From positions 306,414-370,413 of the forward strand of contig NZ_KZ454936.1 in the NCBI RefSeq assembly GCF_002797315.1: a stretch of 64,000 nt of DNA, written 5' to 3'. The position numbers were made by a program, and so were the translations under genes. The notes beneath the pieces were generated by a model. The model was not told the origin of the DNA, ran no database searches, and was given only the letters and a program-made list of their open reading frames with translations. How positions within the stretch are numbered: position 1 is the first letter of the stretch; the number at the start of each line of letters is the position of its first letter. Shown piece by piece: positions 53,292 through 62,442 of the stretch. This stretch comes from Bacillus sp. FJAT-44742. GTDB lineage: Bacteria; Bacillota; Bacilli; Bacillales; Marinococcaceae.

Positions 53292-55037
53292 CTGGACAGT
53301 ATAAAGAGATACCTGAAATTTGTAATGCCATACAAAAAAATAATTTTCTTTACAATTTTAATAGGATTGCTCAAATTCGGAATACCATTGCTTACACCGC
53401 TCATTCTGGCTTATGTAATTGACGATATTATATTGGCTGAAGGAATTCCCACTTCTGAGAGAGTGAGCACGTTATTTTGGCTGTTAGGAATCGCGATTGC
53501 TGTATTTCTTGTTATCAGGCCGCCCGTGGAGTATTATAGACAATATTTTGCCCAGTGGACGGGAAGCAAAGTATTGTATGACATCCGCGACCAATTGTTT
53601 AGCCACATCCAAAAGCTGAGTCTGCGTTTTTATTCAAATAGAAAAGCAGGGGAGATTATATCCCGGGTTATTCATGATGTTGAACAGACAAAGAATTTTG
53701 TGATCACTGGATTGATGAATATATGGCTGGATATGTTTACGATACTTATTGTTCTTGTTATTATGCTCACCATGAATGCCTGGCTGACTTTAGTGGCTAT
53801 TGCGTTATTCCCTCTTTATGTTATATCAATTAAGTACTTTTACAGCAGGCTTCGTATGCTTACTCGTGTGCGGTCGCAAGCACTCGCAGAAGTACAGGGT
53901 CACCTTCATGAAAGGGTTCAGGGAATGAGCGTTATTCGAAGTTTTGCTTTGGAGGAATATGAACAGAAGCAGTTTGACAGAAGAAACAGCCATTTTTTAG
54001 ATAAAGCAATTGACCATACGAAATGGAATGCCAAAACATTTGCAGTTGTTAACACCATTACTGATATAGCTCCTTTAATAGTGATATTAGCCGCTGGATA
54101 TTTTGTTTTGACGGCAGGGCTGCAGGTTGGGGAAATGGTAGCCTTTGTTGCATACATGGAACGGCTATATAATCCTTTACGGCGGTTAATTAATTCTTCA
54201 ACCACTTTAACTCAGTCTATTGCTTCTATGGACAGGGTGTTTGAATTTGTAGATGAGAAATATGATATTGAGGATCAAAAGGGAGCAGTCCCTGTAAAAA
54301 ATGCTCAAGGCTCTGTTTACTTTGACCATGTCAGCTTTCAATATTCTGACGAGAATGAATGGGTCCTGAATGATATTAACCTTGATGTACGACCGGGAGA
54401 AACGGTAGCACTTGTGGGGATGAGCGGCGGGGGGAAAAGTACACTTGTAAGCTTAATCCCAAGATTTTATGACGTGACTCATGGCAGAATATTGCTCGAC
54501 GGAAGAGATATTAGAGAATATCAGGTCAGAAGTCTGCGTGATAATATTGGCATGGTTTTGCAGGATAATATTTTGTTTAGTGATTCGGTTCGGTTGAACA
54601 TCTTGATGGGAAATCCTGAAGCTAGTGAAGAGGAAGTCATTCGAGCTGCTAAAGCAGCAAATGCTCATGATTTTATCCTGAACCTGCCGGATGGGTATGA
54701 TACAGAGGTAGGAGAAAGAGGAGTGAAGCTTTCAGGAGGACAAAAGCAGCGTATTGCAATTGCAAGAGTCTTTTTAAAGAACCCTCCTTTGCTTATTTTT
54801 GATGAGGCTACGTCAGCATTGGATTTAGAAAGTGAGCATTTAATTCAAGAAGCGATGCAAGAACTGGCCAAGGACCGCACTACTTTTATAGTGGCGCATC
54901 GTCTTTCTACTATCACTCACTCTGATCGGATTATAGTTATAGAAAATGGAAAAGTAATTGAAAGCGGGAGCCATCATGAGCTCATCCAAAAGAAGGGCGC
55001 TTATCAAAAACTGTTTAATGTGCAACAGCTTTCCTGA
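53292..55037 (+). CDS. ygaD: ABC transporter ATP-binding/permease protein (YgaD)
   Basis: A 581-residue half-transporter with six N-terminal helices (about 15-300) fused to an ATPase domain: Walker [10 protein letters not shown], signature LSGGQKQR, Walker B LLIFDEAT, and the H-loop VAHRLST. Type I exporters of this kind dimerise to export lipids or drugs. The only strong ribosome binding site, AAAGGGGGG, lies 6 nt before CTG 53292, which gives an N-terminus ([14 protein letters not shown]) that fits the family; TTG 53250 has none. CTG initiation is inferred. Confidence 0.9.
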   Translation: MDSIKRYLKFVMPYKKIIFFTILIGLLKFGIPLLTPLILAYVIDDIILAEGIPTSERVSTLFWLLGIAIAVFLVIRPPVEYYRQYFAQWTGSKVLYDIRDQLFSHIQKLSLRFYSNRKAGEIISRVIHDVEQTKNFVITGLMNIWLDMFTILIVLVIMLTMNAWLTLVAIALFPLYVISIKYFYSRLRMLTRVRSQALAEVQGHLHERVQGMSVIRSFALEEYEQKQFDRRNSHFLDKAIDHTKWNAKTFAVVNTITDIAPLIVILAAGYFVLTAGLQVGEMVAFVAYMERLYNPLRRLINSSTTLTQSIASMDRVFEFVDEKYDIEDQKGAVPVKNAQGSVYFDHVSFQYSDENEWVLNDINLDVRPGETVALVGMSGGGKSTLVSLIPRFYDVTHGRILLDGRDIREYQVRSLRDNIGMVLQDNILFSDSVRLNILMGNPEASEEEVIRAAKAANAHDFILNLPDGYDTEVGERGVKLSGGQKQRIAIARVFLKNPPLLIFDEATSALDLESEHLIQEAMQELAKDRTTFIVAHRLSTITHSDRIIVIENGKVIESGSHHELIQKKGAYQKLFNVQQLS

Positions 55038-55045
55038 ATGAATAA

Positions 55046-55078
55046 AAAGAACCTTGCTCTGTCGAGCGAGGTTCTTTT
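55046..55078 (+). terminator. Terminator after ygaD
   Basis: AAAGAACCTTGCTC pairs with GAGCGAGGTTCTTT with one mismatch, then T residues. Confidence 0.8.
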
Positions 55079-55168
55079 GTTATGGAGACAGATTTATCCT
55101 TAAAAGTTGCAGTAAGGACAAGGAGAATCCATGCCTGACTAGACAGCCAGTTGCCCCCTGTCTTACTA

Positions 55169-56248
55169 TCAATCTTCATCCCTTATTTCGACTTGGTTCA
55201 CATTGGTGTGATAGTTAAAGAAGCTTTCGACAAGGCGATCTAAATGCTCCAGCTGCTCGTTGTATTCAACAATGTGCGAGACGATAGGGAGAATGTGCAG
55301 CCATTCATCACGATTAATCTCATGGTGATCATATAAATCCATAAATAAATCAGTAAGAGACTCTTTTCCTTCGTCTACTTCCTCAGCCATCTCATCAGTG
55401 AGCTTTGTATTGACTTTGCCAACATACCGCAAAAGAATCCGGTCGTGATAATTCGTTAAGTGGTCGAGCTGGTCTCTTACCAGCTTTTGGAGCCGGTCGG
55501 GCATGTGTTGAAGGTCATTTCCATATTTATCGAGTGTACGAAGGATCATAAACGATTTTTTCAAGGTGAAAAGCATGTGTTTAAAAAGCACAATCTTTCT
55601 TGCTTTTCCAAGCTTGCTTTTGGTGAAATAAGTTCTTTCTTCTTTGTATAAAAGATAGAGGTTATCCATTTTAATGATATTTTCGTTAATTCTTGGGATG
55701 TCTTTCTTTAACGACTGCTGGTTGGTTTCATGTCTGGTAACCAGACGGATCCAGCGAATAACTTCTTCTGTGTTATACACAAGCTTTCGATAAAGGCGCG
55801 TTTCATACTTAGGCGGAATAAACAATAAATTTACTATAAAGGCAGCAAAAACCCCCACCATAATAAGGAAGAATCTAGAAGCGGCAAAGGCAATAAAATC
55901 ATCTGTCGGATTGCCCATAATGATAATAATCGTGACAAGTGCAAGAGGAATAGTTGATTCATCCAGCTTTAGCTTAATCAGGATAGCAATCGCAACAACA
56001 ACAGTGACACCGATAATGACTGGTTCATGGCCAAAGGTCATGGCAAAAGCCACAGCAAGAACGGCCCCAATTATATTTCCTTGCACCTGATCGAGAATTG
56101 TTTGATACGTCCGGTAAATAGAAGGCTGAATCGCAAATGTGGCAGCAAGTGCTCCATACATTGCCGGTTCGAGCCCCAGCCAGGAGGCTGTATATAGAGC
56201 GAGAACAATGGCCAGGCCTGTCTTGAAAATTCTTGCCCCTAGTTTCAT
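55169..56248 (-). CDS. ygaE: Aromatic acid exporter family protein (YgaE-like)
   Basis: A 359-residue protein with six hydrophobic segments in residues 1-150 and a mainly helical soluble C-terminal half, matching the ArAE/FUSC-type N-terminal domain of YgaE. The AATFAIQPSIYRTYQTILDQVQGNIIGA segment is the conserved part, quoted here only in overlap form (FAIQPSIYRTY and QGNIIGA). The exported substrate is not known. A GAAAGGA site is about 13 nt before the ATG. It is convergent with ygaD as in B. subtilis. Confidence 0.8.
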   Translation of the reverse strand: MKLGARIFKTGLAIVLALYTASWLGLEPAMYGALAATFAIQPSIYRTYQTILDQVQGNIIGAVLAVAFAMTFGHEPVIIGVTVVVAIAILIKLKLDESTIPLALVTIIIIMGNPTDDFIAFAASRFFLIMVGVFAAFIVNLLFIPPKYETRLYRKLVYNTEEVIRWIRLVTRHETNQQSLKKDIPRINENIIKMDNLYLLYKEERTYFTKSKLGKARKIVLFKHMLFTLKKSFMILRTLDKYGNDLQHMPDRLQKLVRDQLDHLTNYHDRILLRYVGKVNTKLTDEMAEEVDEGKESLTDLFMDLYDHHEINRDEWLHILPIVSHIVEYNEQLEHLDRLVESFFNYHTNVNQVEIRDED

Positions 56249-56365
56249 CTAGTGTAACGAGTCCTTTCTTGATGGTTTAAAAACCTTATTGTAGATTAAG
56301 ATTTCTTGCAGCAGTTATGTCCAATTCGGTACTATACACCTTTTGGAAGGTTTCATCAAGAACAA

Positions 56366-56440
56366 AAAAGGAGGGAAAGAAGACAAAGAGCCACTAACAA
56401 AGGGCTCCGCTAATATTATTAACGAAACCCTCCTTTTACA
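56366..56440 (-). terminator. Terminator after the GTPase gene
   Basis: AAAAAGGAGGG and CCCTCCTTTT arms enclose a second GAGCC/GGGCTC hairpin. It lies immediately after the minus-strand stop at 56442. Confidence 0.7.
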
Positions 56441-56441
56441 T

Positions 56442-57770
56442 TTATTGTTCTTCAGCTATATCTTGCTCATTGTCTTCCTCAAGTCTATGATAATCAATTT
56501 CTTCCTCGGCCATTTCGTTTTCAATGTTTTCATCGATTTGTGCCTTTACAGCGTCTGCATTTCCTTGTTCGTATATTTCTTTGGCTTCTTCTGCGCTTTT
56601 GTTTTCAATAAAGTAAGCTATTGAAGCCTGGCAAAGACCCCACGTTGCGGTAGCTGCAATGGTTCCAGAAATAGCATGTCCTACAGCAGGAAAGACGTAT
56701 TTACTCAGGGAACGGGCCATTTGCCGGAGTGCTAAAGCTGAACCGATATTTACACCGATTGCTGTCAGGAATTCAACAATTGTTTTTCTGCTTAAATCCC
56801 TTCCAGAAACATAGGCGATTGCAGAAATCATAGATATCTGAATGCTGGTAATGATAGGAAGGTCCCCCCAGGGGATAGGCTGGGCTCCTATTCCACCAGT
56901 CAGTGCAGAGGCACTTTTGCCTATAGAACGAGCAATTTTTTTTTGGATTTCAGCTGCCTGGGTAATTTTTGCCCAGGACATCCAAGTGCTGTCAGGCAAA
57001 TGATCTAATAAAAAATCAAGCAGCAGATCTATATTCCATCGTCGGTCATATACTATTTCTTCATCCTTAAAGGCAAGATAGGCGCATACGGGAATGGTGC
57101 CCGCAATCTGTGGAAGGGAGTTTTTTAAATGAGTGTCTAAATGAGTTACAGCTTCTTGGATATGTTCTTCTTTTTCCTCACCGAAAGGAGGTTCAGCATC
57201 ATATATAGGGTCTAATTCATCGACCTGAGTTACAATCCCAATAATAGGGGGAGAGTAATCATGATGAGCATGGACAAAGTTTCTTAGCTCTTCCAGCTGG
57301 GCAATATCCTCTTGTATCCTTGCATCTACTTCTTTTGCTTTTACTAAAAAGAGAAAGGCATCTGGATATTTTTCTAAAAGAGAGTATTTGACTTCTTCTA
57401 ACGCATCTTCCTCCTGCACATCTTCCACAGGGGCAGATCCTTCCCCAAGCCCTCTTGTATCGAGGACCTCCATTTCTGAATCCTTCTCTTCATGATGGTA
57501 CATATGCCAGCTTCCTTGGCCTGTCTGAGCTTTAACGGATCCTATCTCTGCTACTGGGGAACTGAATACCGCATTTAGCAGCGTCGATTTTCCTGACCCT
57601 CTCCGGCCTACAACTGCAAACCTGGGAGGGCGGGATCGCAGAAAAAGCTCTTCCAGCCGATATACTTCTTCGTCTACTTTATTACGTAAAGGCCCGGGAA
57701 GCCTGGGCATTAATTTTTCTTTAATCAGCTCAATAGGCTGTTCTAAATTTTCTCTTTCAATAGAGGGCAT
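56442..57770 (-). CDS. GTPase with C-terminal membrane-associated helical domain
   Basis: A 442-residue GTPase. The P-loop is GRRGSGKS (residues 55-62), the switch II motif DTRGLGEG begins at Asp 104, and the G4 motif reads TQVD in place of N/TKxD. The C-terminal half (from about 280) has hydrophobic segments with GGIGAQPIPWGDLPIITSIQ, similar to the DUF697/YcjF-type domain of membrane-linked GTPases, and an acidic tail. Ribosome binding site AAAAGGAGG. It has no counterpart at this place in B. subtilis, lying between ygaE and hemL. Confidence 0.75.
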   Translation of the reverse strand: MPSIERENLEQPIELIKEKLMPRLPGPLRNKVDEEVYRLEELFLRSRPPRFAVVGRRGSGKSTLLNAVFSSPVAEIGSVKAQTGQGSWHMYHHEEKDSEMEVLDTRGLGEGSAPVEDVQEEDALEEVKYSLLEKYPDAFLFLVKAKEVDARIQEDIAQLEELRNFVHAHHDYSPPIIGIVTQVDELDPIYDAEPPFGEEKEEHIQEAVTHLDTHLKNSLPQIAGTIPVCAYLAFKDEEIVYDRRWNIDLLLDFLLDHLPDSTWMSWAKITQAAEIQKKIARSIGKSASALTGGIGAQPIPWGDLPIITSIQISMISAIAYVSGRDLSRKTIVEFLTAIGVNIGSALALRQMARSLSKYVFPAVGHAISGTIAATATWGLCQASIAYFIENKSAEEAKEIYEQGNADAVKAQIDENIENEMAEEEIDYHRLEEDNEQDIAEEQ

Positions 57771-57920
57771 ATTTCTCCTCCTTTTTAGAATGCTCCTTAC
57801 CCTTTCCCTTTTTAGGTAAGAAATATGTATTTTTCTATTAGGAAAAAAGAGGATGAGGGGAAGCCACCCCTAAAAGGATACTTGAAAGCATTTTTAAAAG
57901 ACTTTCATTTACGTTACAAA

Positions 57921-57950
57921 AAAACTGCTCTGCTTAGGAGGGCAGAGCAG
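57921..57950 (-). terminator. Terminator after hemL
   Basis: CTGCTCTGC/GCAGAGCAG with an 8-nt loop and, on the minus strand, a run of seven T residues. Confidence 0.85.
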
Positions 57951-57974
57951 CAAAGATTAATGAATAGATTGCTC

Positions 57975-59270
57975 TCATAGAGCAGAGAGTTTTTCAAAAG
58001 CTTGATCTACTGCTGCTATTGTTTCTTCTATATCTTCTTTTGTGTGTTCTGTTGTCAGGAACCATGCTTCATACTTTGATGGTGCAAGGTTTATGCCCTG
58101 GTTGAGTAATGCTTTGAAGAAGGAAGCAAACAATTCCCCGTCGCTGTTTTCTGCGCCTTCATAGTTTGTTACTTTTTTGTCTGTGAAATACACCGTTAAG
58201 GCGCCCTTTAACCGGTTAATTTGTATACATATATTGTGCTTTTCAGCCGCATTTAGAATCCCTTCTTCCAACAGGGAGCCAAGCTTGTCGAGCCGCTCGT
58301 AAATTCCCTCCTCGCGGAGTACCTCTAAGCAGGCAATACCAGCGCTCATAGAAGCCGGGTTTCCCGACATGGTCCCAGCCTGATAAGCCGGTCCAAGTGG
58401 TGCTACTTCCTCCATAATATCAACACGGCCGCCGTATGCCCCTATAGGGAGCCCGCCGCCGATAATTTTGCCCATAGCTGTCATATCCGGTTCTATTCCA
58501 AGATAATTTTGCGCTCCGCCATACATGAAGCGGAAGGCGGTTATAACTTCATCATAGATAACGAGACCCCCTGCTTCGTGGGTGAGGTCATTTACCTGTT
58601 GAAGAAAGCCTTCTTTCGGTTCAACAATTCCAAAGTTGCCGACGATTGGCTCTACAAGCACAGCCGCGATCTCGTCTCCCCAATGCTGTAAAGCCTCTTT
58701 ATAAGCTTCGATATCATTAAAAGGAACCGTGATCACTTCTTCTGCAATGTTCTTTGTCACACCCGCCGAATCAGGTGAACCTAGAGTAGAAGGACCGGAG
58801 CCCGCAGCAACAAGCACCAGGTCAGAATGACCGTGGTAGCATCCTGCAAACTTAATAATCTTATCTCTGCCTGTATAGGCTCTGGCAACCCTTATCGTGG
58901 TCATGACTGCCTCTGTTCCCGAGTTTACAAAACGTACTTTTTCAAGAGAAGGAACCGCCTCTTTAAGCATTTTGGCAAACTGGTTTTCAAGCTTCGTAGG
59001 TGTCCCGTATAAAGTCCCGTTTTCGGCAGCTTTTGTGATGGCTTGTGTGATGTGGGGGTGAGCGTGTCCGGTAATAATAGGTCCGTAGGCGCCTAAATAA
59101 TCTATGTACCGGTTTCCGTCAACATCATAAAAATAAGCTCCTTTTCCTTTTTCCATAAATACAGGTATCCCGCCGCCTACACCTTTAAAAGAGCGAGAGG
59201 GGCTGTTTACCCCGCCGACAATATGTTCGCAGGCTTCTTTATATAGCTTTTCTGAGTTAGTGAAATTCAT
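57975..59270 (-). CDS. hemL: Glutamate-1-semialdehyde 2,1-aminomutase
   Basis: A 431-residue PLP enzyme that makes 5-aminolevulinate from glutamate-1-semialdehyde in heme synthesis. [30 protein letters not shown], the DEV segment [13 protein letters not shown] and the PLP Lys in [16 protein letters not shown] are typical. Position next to bcp and perR corresponds to gsaB of B. subtilis, which has a second hemL elsewhere. AAGGAG precedes the ATG. A small hairpin AAAAGGC/GCCTTTT lies upstream. Confidence 0.94.
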   Translation of the reverse strand: MNFTNSEKLYKEACEHIVGGVNSPSRSFKGVGGGIPVFMEKGKGAYFYDVDGNRYIDYLGAYGPIITGHAHPHITQAITKAAENGTLYGTPTKLENQFAKMLKEAVPSLEKVRFVNSGTEAVMTTIRVARAYTGRDKIIKFAGCYHGHSDLVLVAAGSGPSTLGSPDSAGVTKNIAEEVITVPFNDIEAYKEALQHWGDEIAAVLVEPIVGNFGIVEPKEGFLQQVNDLTHEAGGLVIYDEVITAFRFMYGGAQNYLGIEPDMTAMGKIIGGGLPIGAYGGRVDIMEEVAPLGPAYQAGTMSGNPASMSAGIACLEVLREEGIYERLDKLGSLLEEGILNAAEKHNICIQINRLKGALTVYFTDKKVTNYEGAENSDGELFASFFKALLNQGINLAPSKYEAWFLTTEHTKEDIEETIAAVDQAFEKLSAL

Positions 59271-59397
59271 TTATGTCACTCCTTATGTATACTCTTTGTA
59301 CATTCTAGCATAAAAGGCAGGGGGCCTTTTAAGTTGTGAAATTTCCTTGCTTTGGTTACTCTAATACGTAAGAAAATGAAACAGGGGGAATGTGATC

Positions 59398-59868
59398 ATG
59401 ACTGTAAAAGAAGGGCAGCAGGCACCGGATTTTTCTCTTCCGGCAAGTAATGGAGAAACCGTTTCTCTTTCAGAATTTAAAGGGAAGAATGTAGTGTTAT
59501 ATTTTTACCCTAAAGACATGACACCGGGCTGCACCACACAAGCCTGTGACTTTAGAGACTTCAGTGAAGAATTTGAAAAGACAGATACTGTAGTCATTGG
59601 AATTAGTCCGGATCCTATGGAGAGACACAAGAAATTTATTGAAAAGCACGGGCTATCCTTTTTACTTTTAGCTGACGAAGACAAAAAGGCCGCGGAAGCA
59701 TATGAAGTCTGGAAGTTAAAAAAGAATTTTGGTAAAGAATACATGGGAATTGAACGTTCAACCTTTGTGATTGATAAACAAGGGAAAATCGTGAAAGAAT
59801 GGCGAAAGGTAAGAGTCAAGGAGCATGTTGAGGAAGTGATGAATTACGTTAAAGAAAATCTGGCGTGA
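59398..59868 (+). CDS. bcp: Thioredoxin-dependent thiol peroxidase (Bcp)
   Basis: A 156-residue peroxiredoxin of the BCP/PrxQ group. The peroxidatic Cys 45 and resolving Cys 50 are both present in TPGCTTQACDFRD. It reduces hydroperoxides in the cytoplasm with thioredoxin. ATG 59398 lies 9 nt after AGGGGG; the in-frame GTG 59392 is too close to it. Ortholog of ygaF by position. Confidence 0.93.
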   Translation: MTVKEGQQAPDFSLPASNGETVSLSEFKGKNVVLYFYPKDMTPGCTTQACDFRDFSEEFEKTDTVVIGISPDPMERHKKFIEKHGLSFLLLADEDKKAAEAYEVWKLKKNFGKEYMGIERSTFVIDKQGKIVKEWRKVRVKEHVEEVMNYVKENLA

Positions 59869-59927
59869 GATTGAATGAAAAACTCTCATCTCGTTTAAGA
59901 TAAAAATCGGTAAGGAGGATTTTCATC

Positions 59928-60878
59928 GTGAGAATCGTTTCTTCAGCAAAGATAAAAACAGCATTGCAGGAGGATCTTGAAGAGTCCTTTCAACATGCAG
60001 AATTTCGTTTTTTCGGTGATATAGATGAAGCCAGGTCTTCTTTGCCGGAAGCAGATGTACTCCTAACCTATGGAGAGGATCTTACTGACAGAGAGATTAA
60101 AGAAGCAAAGAATCTTAAATGGATTATGGTAATTTCAGCAGGGATGGACCTCATGCCTTTTGAAGCGATTGAGGATAAAGGTATTATGGTTACAAATGCC
60201 AGGGGGATACATAAAAAGCCTATGGCAGAATACACGATGGCTATGATTCTTCAATACGCACGACAAGCCTCTATTGTAAGAAAAAATGAAGAGAGAAGAA
60301 GATGGGATCGAAAAGTTACAATGACCGAGATCAATCAGCAGTCTATTGGTATCCTGGGTCCCGGAGCAATCGGCGGAGAAATAGCCAGGCTTGCGAAAGC
60401 GTTTGGTATGAAAACTATGGGATATAACCGCAGCGGACGTCCTGTAGAACATGTGGATCATATCTATTCAGATCACCAGTTGGACCAGCTTTTAAGTGTG
60501 TCGGATTACGTTGTTTCTGTTCTGCCGGCTACAGAGGAAACACATAACATGGCAGACCGTTCATTCTTTCAAAAGATGAATTCATCAGGCGTTTTTATTA
60601 ATATTGGACGAGGCAGTACGGTGAAGGAAGAGGAATTAATTCATGCGCTTGATAATGGAGAGCTTGCACATGCAATCCTTGATGTTTTTAAAGAAGAGCC
60701 CCTTCCTGAAGATCATCCGTTCTGGGAGATGGAAAAGGTTACAGTGACGCCGCATCTTTCGGGAATTTCACCACAATACCACCCCCGGGCTCTGGAAATT
60801 TTTAAAAGGAATCTTGAAGTCTTTCTTGCCGGGGGAGAAGAATATATTAACAGTGTAGATACGTCTAAAGGGTATTAA
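59928..60878 (+). CDS. D-2-hydroxyacid dehydrogenase family protein
   Basis: A 316-residue NAD(P)-dependent D-2-hydroxyacid dehydrogenase. The cofactor loop GILGPGAIGGEIA, catalytic Arg in INIGRGSTV, Glu in DVFKEEPLP and His in TPHLSGISP are in place. Likely substrate a 2-oxo acid; which one is not known. The start is GTG 59928, 9 nt after AGGAGG. It follows bcp by 60 bp. Confidence 0.88.
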   Translation: MRIVSSAKIKTALQEDLEESFQHAEFRFFGDIDEARSSLPEADVLLTYGEDLTDREIKEAKNLKWIMVISAGMDLMPFEAIEDKGIMVTNARGIHKKPMAEYTMAMILQYARQASIVRKNEERRRWDRKVTMTEINQQSIGILGPGAIGGEIARLAKAFGMKTMGYNRSGRPVEHVDHIYSDHQLDQLLSVSDYVVSVLPATEETHNMADRSFFQKMNSSGVFINIGRGSTVKEEELIHALDNGELAHAILDVFKEEPLPEDHPFWEMEKVTVTPHLSGISPQYHPRALEIFKRNLEVFLAGGEEYINSVDTSKGY

Positions 60879-60906
60879 ACGGCCTTACGAACAGCGCCTC
60901 TTCCTT

Positions 60907-60921
60907 ATATAATAATTATAA
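60907..60921 (+). promoter_or_regulatory. PerR-box-like sequence upstream of the YaaQ-like gene
   Basis: ATATAATAATTATAA matches the Per box TTATAATNATTATAA at 13 of 14 defined positions. It lies about 30 bp upstream of a TATAAT (60952-60957) ahead of the gene at 61010. The region is AT-rich, so chance similarity is possible. Confidence 0.5.
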
Positions 60922-61009
60922 TAATGTAGGAAAACATCTAATTAGAAATGTTATAATGTAGACGGAGAGATTGTGAAATGAGGAGTGTAAGCTTTAGGGG
61001 GGATGCTTG

Positions 61010-61315
61010 TTGAAACTGTTTATTTGTATTGTGGAAAGTTTTTACCGGGATGAGATTGAAACAAAAATGAAGGAAAAAGGATACCGAATGACAGAATTAT
61101 CAAGCAGCGGGGGATTTTTAAAACGTGGGAACACAACCTTTCTCTTTGGAGTTAGAGACAGCGGAGTTGTAGAGCTGAAATCTTCCTTGAAGGATATATG
61201 CACAGCTTATGAACAGAAAAAAGGCAAGTGTTCTCCGGATTCACACCGCTTTACCTCCTTTTTGCTCGATGCTTCAGAAGGCGCACATTTCCTTGCTTCA
61301 TTGCATGGGAAATAG
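61010..61315 (+). CDS. YaaQ/DarA-like PII-fold protein
   Basis: A 101-residue protein with the pattern of the YaaQ (DarA) cyclic-di-AMP receptor family: MKLFICIV at the N-terminus and MTELSSSGGFLKRGNTTFLFGV, the loop that in DarA contacts c-di-AMP. The C-terminal part is different from DarA, so ligand binding is unproven. TTG 61010 lies 7 nt after AGGGGGG; TTG 61007 is the alternative. perR follows about 100 bp later from its own promoter. Confidence 0.65.
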   Translation: MKLFICIVESFYRDEIETKMKEKGYRMTELSSSGGFLKRGNTTFLFGVRDSGVVELKSSLKDICTAYEQKKGKCSPDSHRFTSFLLDASEGAHFLASLHGK

Positions 61316-61336
61316 AAGAAAAGGGGAGCGTACTTG

Positions 61337-61366
61337 TTGACAATAAATGTCTATCTCTTATACAAT
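61337..61366 (+). promoter_or_regulatory. Sigma-A-type promoter of perR
   Basis: TTGACA, an 18-nt spacer and TACAAT, directly upstream of the Per box at 61370-61384. Confidence 0.7.
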
Positions 61367-61369
61367 AAA

Positions 61370-61384
61370 TTATAACCATTATTA
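61370..61384 (+). promoter_or_regulatory. PerR box (autoregulatory operator)
   Basis: TTATAACCATTATTA matches TTATAATNATTATAA at 12 of 14 defined positions and sits just downstream of the -10, near the expected transcription start, so bound PerR would block its own promoter. Confidence 0.72.
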
Positions 61385-61420
61385 AGAAAGAATTGCTTTA
61401 TGGAAGTGAGGTGCATGACG

Positions 61421-61858
61421 ATGGCAACTGAACGCATTCAACAAGCGGTTAATGCATTAAAGACTACCAGGGTTCGCATGACCCCGCAACGTCATGCCAT
61501 ATTGGAATATTTATTTGAATCTATGAGTCACCCAACAGCTGACGAAATATATAAAGCTCTTGAAGGTAAATTTCCAAATATGAGCGTAGCTACAGTGTAT
61601 AATAACCTTCGTGTCTTTAAAGATGTAGGAATCGTAAAGGAATTAACTTATGGAGACTCTTCCAGCAGGTTTGACTGTGTAACCACTGAACATTACCATG
61701 TTATTTGTGAAGAGTGCGAAAAAATAGTTGATTTTCATTATCCAGGGCTAGATGAAGTGGAAACTCTGGCTGAGCATGTAACAGGATTCCAGATTGAAAG
61801 CCATAGAATGGAGATCTATGGTACATGTGATGAATGTTTGGAGAAAAAGAAGCATTAA
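61421..61858 (+). CDS. perR: Peroxide-responsive repressor PerR
   Basis: A 145-residue Fur-family regulator, exactly the length of B. subtilis PerR. The regulatory metal ligands H37, D85, H91, H93 and D104 and the structural zinc Cys 96, 99, 136 and 139 are all conserved, so peroxide sensing by His oxidation is expected. An oddity is Cys 86 beside ligand D85, where the B. subtilis protein has Phe. ATG 61421 is chosen, 7 nt after GTGAGGTG; the earlier ATG 61400 and 61415 give a longer, less likely N-terminus. Confidence 0.95.
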   Translation: MATERIQQAVNALKTTRVRMTPQRHAILEYLFESMSHPTADEIYKALEGKFPNMSVATVYNNLRVFKDVGIVKELTYGDSSSRFDCVTTEHYHVICEECEKIVDFHYPGLDEVETLAEHVTGFQIESHRMEIYGTCDECLEKKKH

Positions 61859-61899
61859 AAAAAGCTGGGCGCTTGAAGTAAGCGCTCAGCTTTTTTTTC
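61857..61899. terminator. Bidirectional terminator between perR and ygzB
   Basis: AAAAGCTGGGCGCTT pairs with AAGCGCTCAGCTTTT with one mismatch; A and T tracts on both sides. Confidence 0.85.
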
Positions 61900-62236
61900 T
61901 GTTATATTTTAAATCGAATTCTTTGCCTTCAAGCTCTGCGTCAAGAGTTAATGGTTCGTTACAAGCCATACAGGCATCTACGCGCCCTAGAATTTTTGTG
62001 GTCTTTCCGCAATTAGGGCATTGGACTGTTACAGTTTTGGTGGACATCATGCCAATCCAGAAATACACCCCGCTGCTTGCAAGGATAAATATAAAACCAA
62101 GGATCATTGTTACAGACATAATAACGGGTGAGGTACGAAAGAAGATGCCAATATACATCACGAGTATACCTACAAAGACAAGAACAAGAGCGAATGTCCT
62201 TATCTTATTAATCTTACTGGTTGTTTTTGCTGCCAT
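61886..62236 (-). CDS. ygzB: YgzB family membrane protein
   Basis: A 116-residue protein with two membrane helices (about 13-35 and 40-62) and a C-terminal zinc-ribbon-like part ([20 protein letters not shown]: two CxxC pairs). This is the YgzB/UPF0295 family, function unknown. ATG 62236 follows AGGAGGG; the frame extends upstream to 62299 without need. Convergent with perR as in B. subtilis. Confidence 0.88.
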   Translation of the reverse strand: MAAKTTSKINKIRTFALVLVFVGILVMYIGIFFRTSPVIMSVTMILGFIFILASSGVYFWIGMMSTKTVTVQCPNCGKTTKILGRVDACMACNEPLTLDAELEGKEFDLKYNRKKS

Positions 62237-62442
62237 ATTTATACCCTCCTGAAAAGTTAGTATACCATAATCAGGGAAAGGGAGAAATGACAAGAACATG
62301 ACAGATCAGAAAACATTCCTTTACAACGAAAAAGGGATTAGTGAATTGGTGTCGAACTTTTGTTTTAGAAGTACATGAAGAGAATTATGTACAAAGTGAT
62401 GGCAGAAGAAAGAAGGAGAGGGGAAAAGGGAGGGAGCAAAAG

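Noticed and set aside
61794..62252. 152-residue plus-strand ORF covering ygzB
   Set aside because: It starts inside perR in another frame and runs antisense to ygzB, which has a strong start signal and family match.
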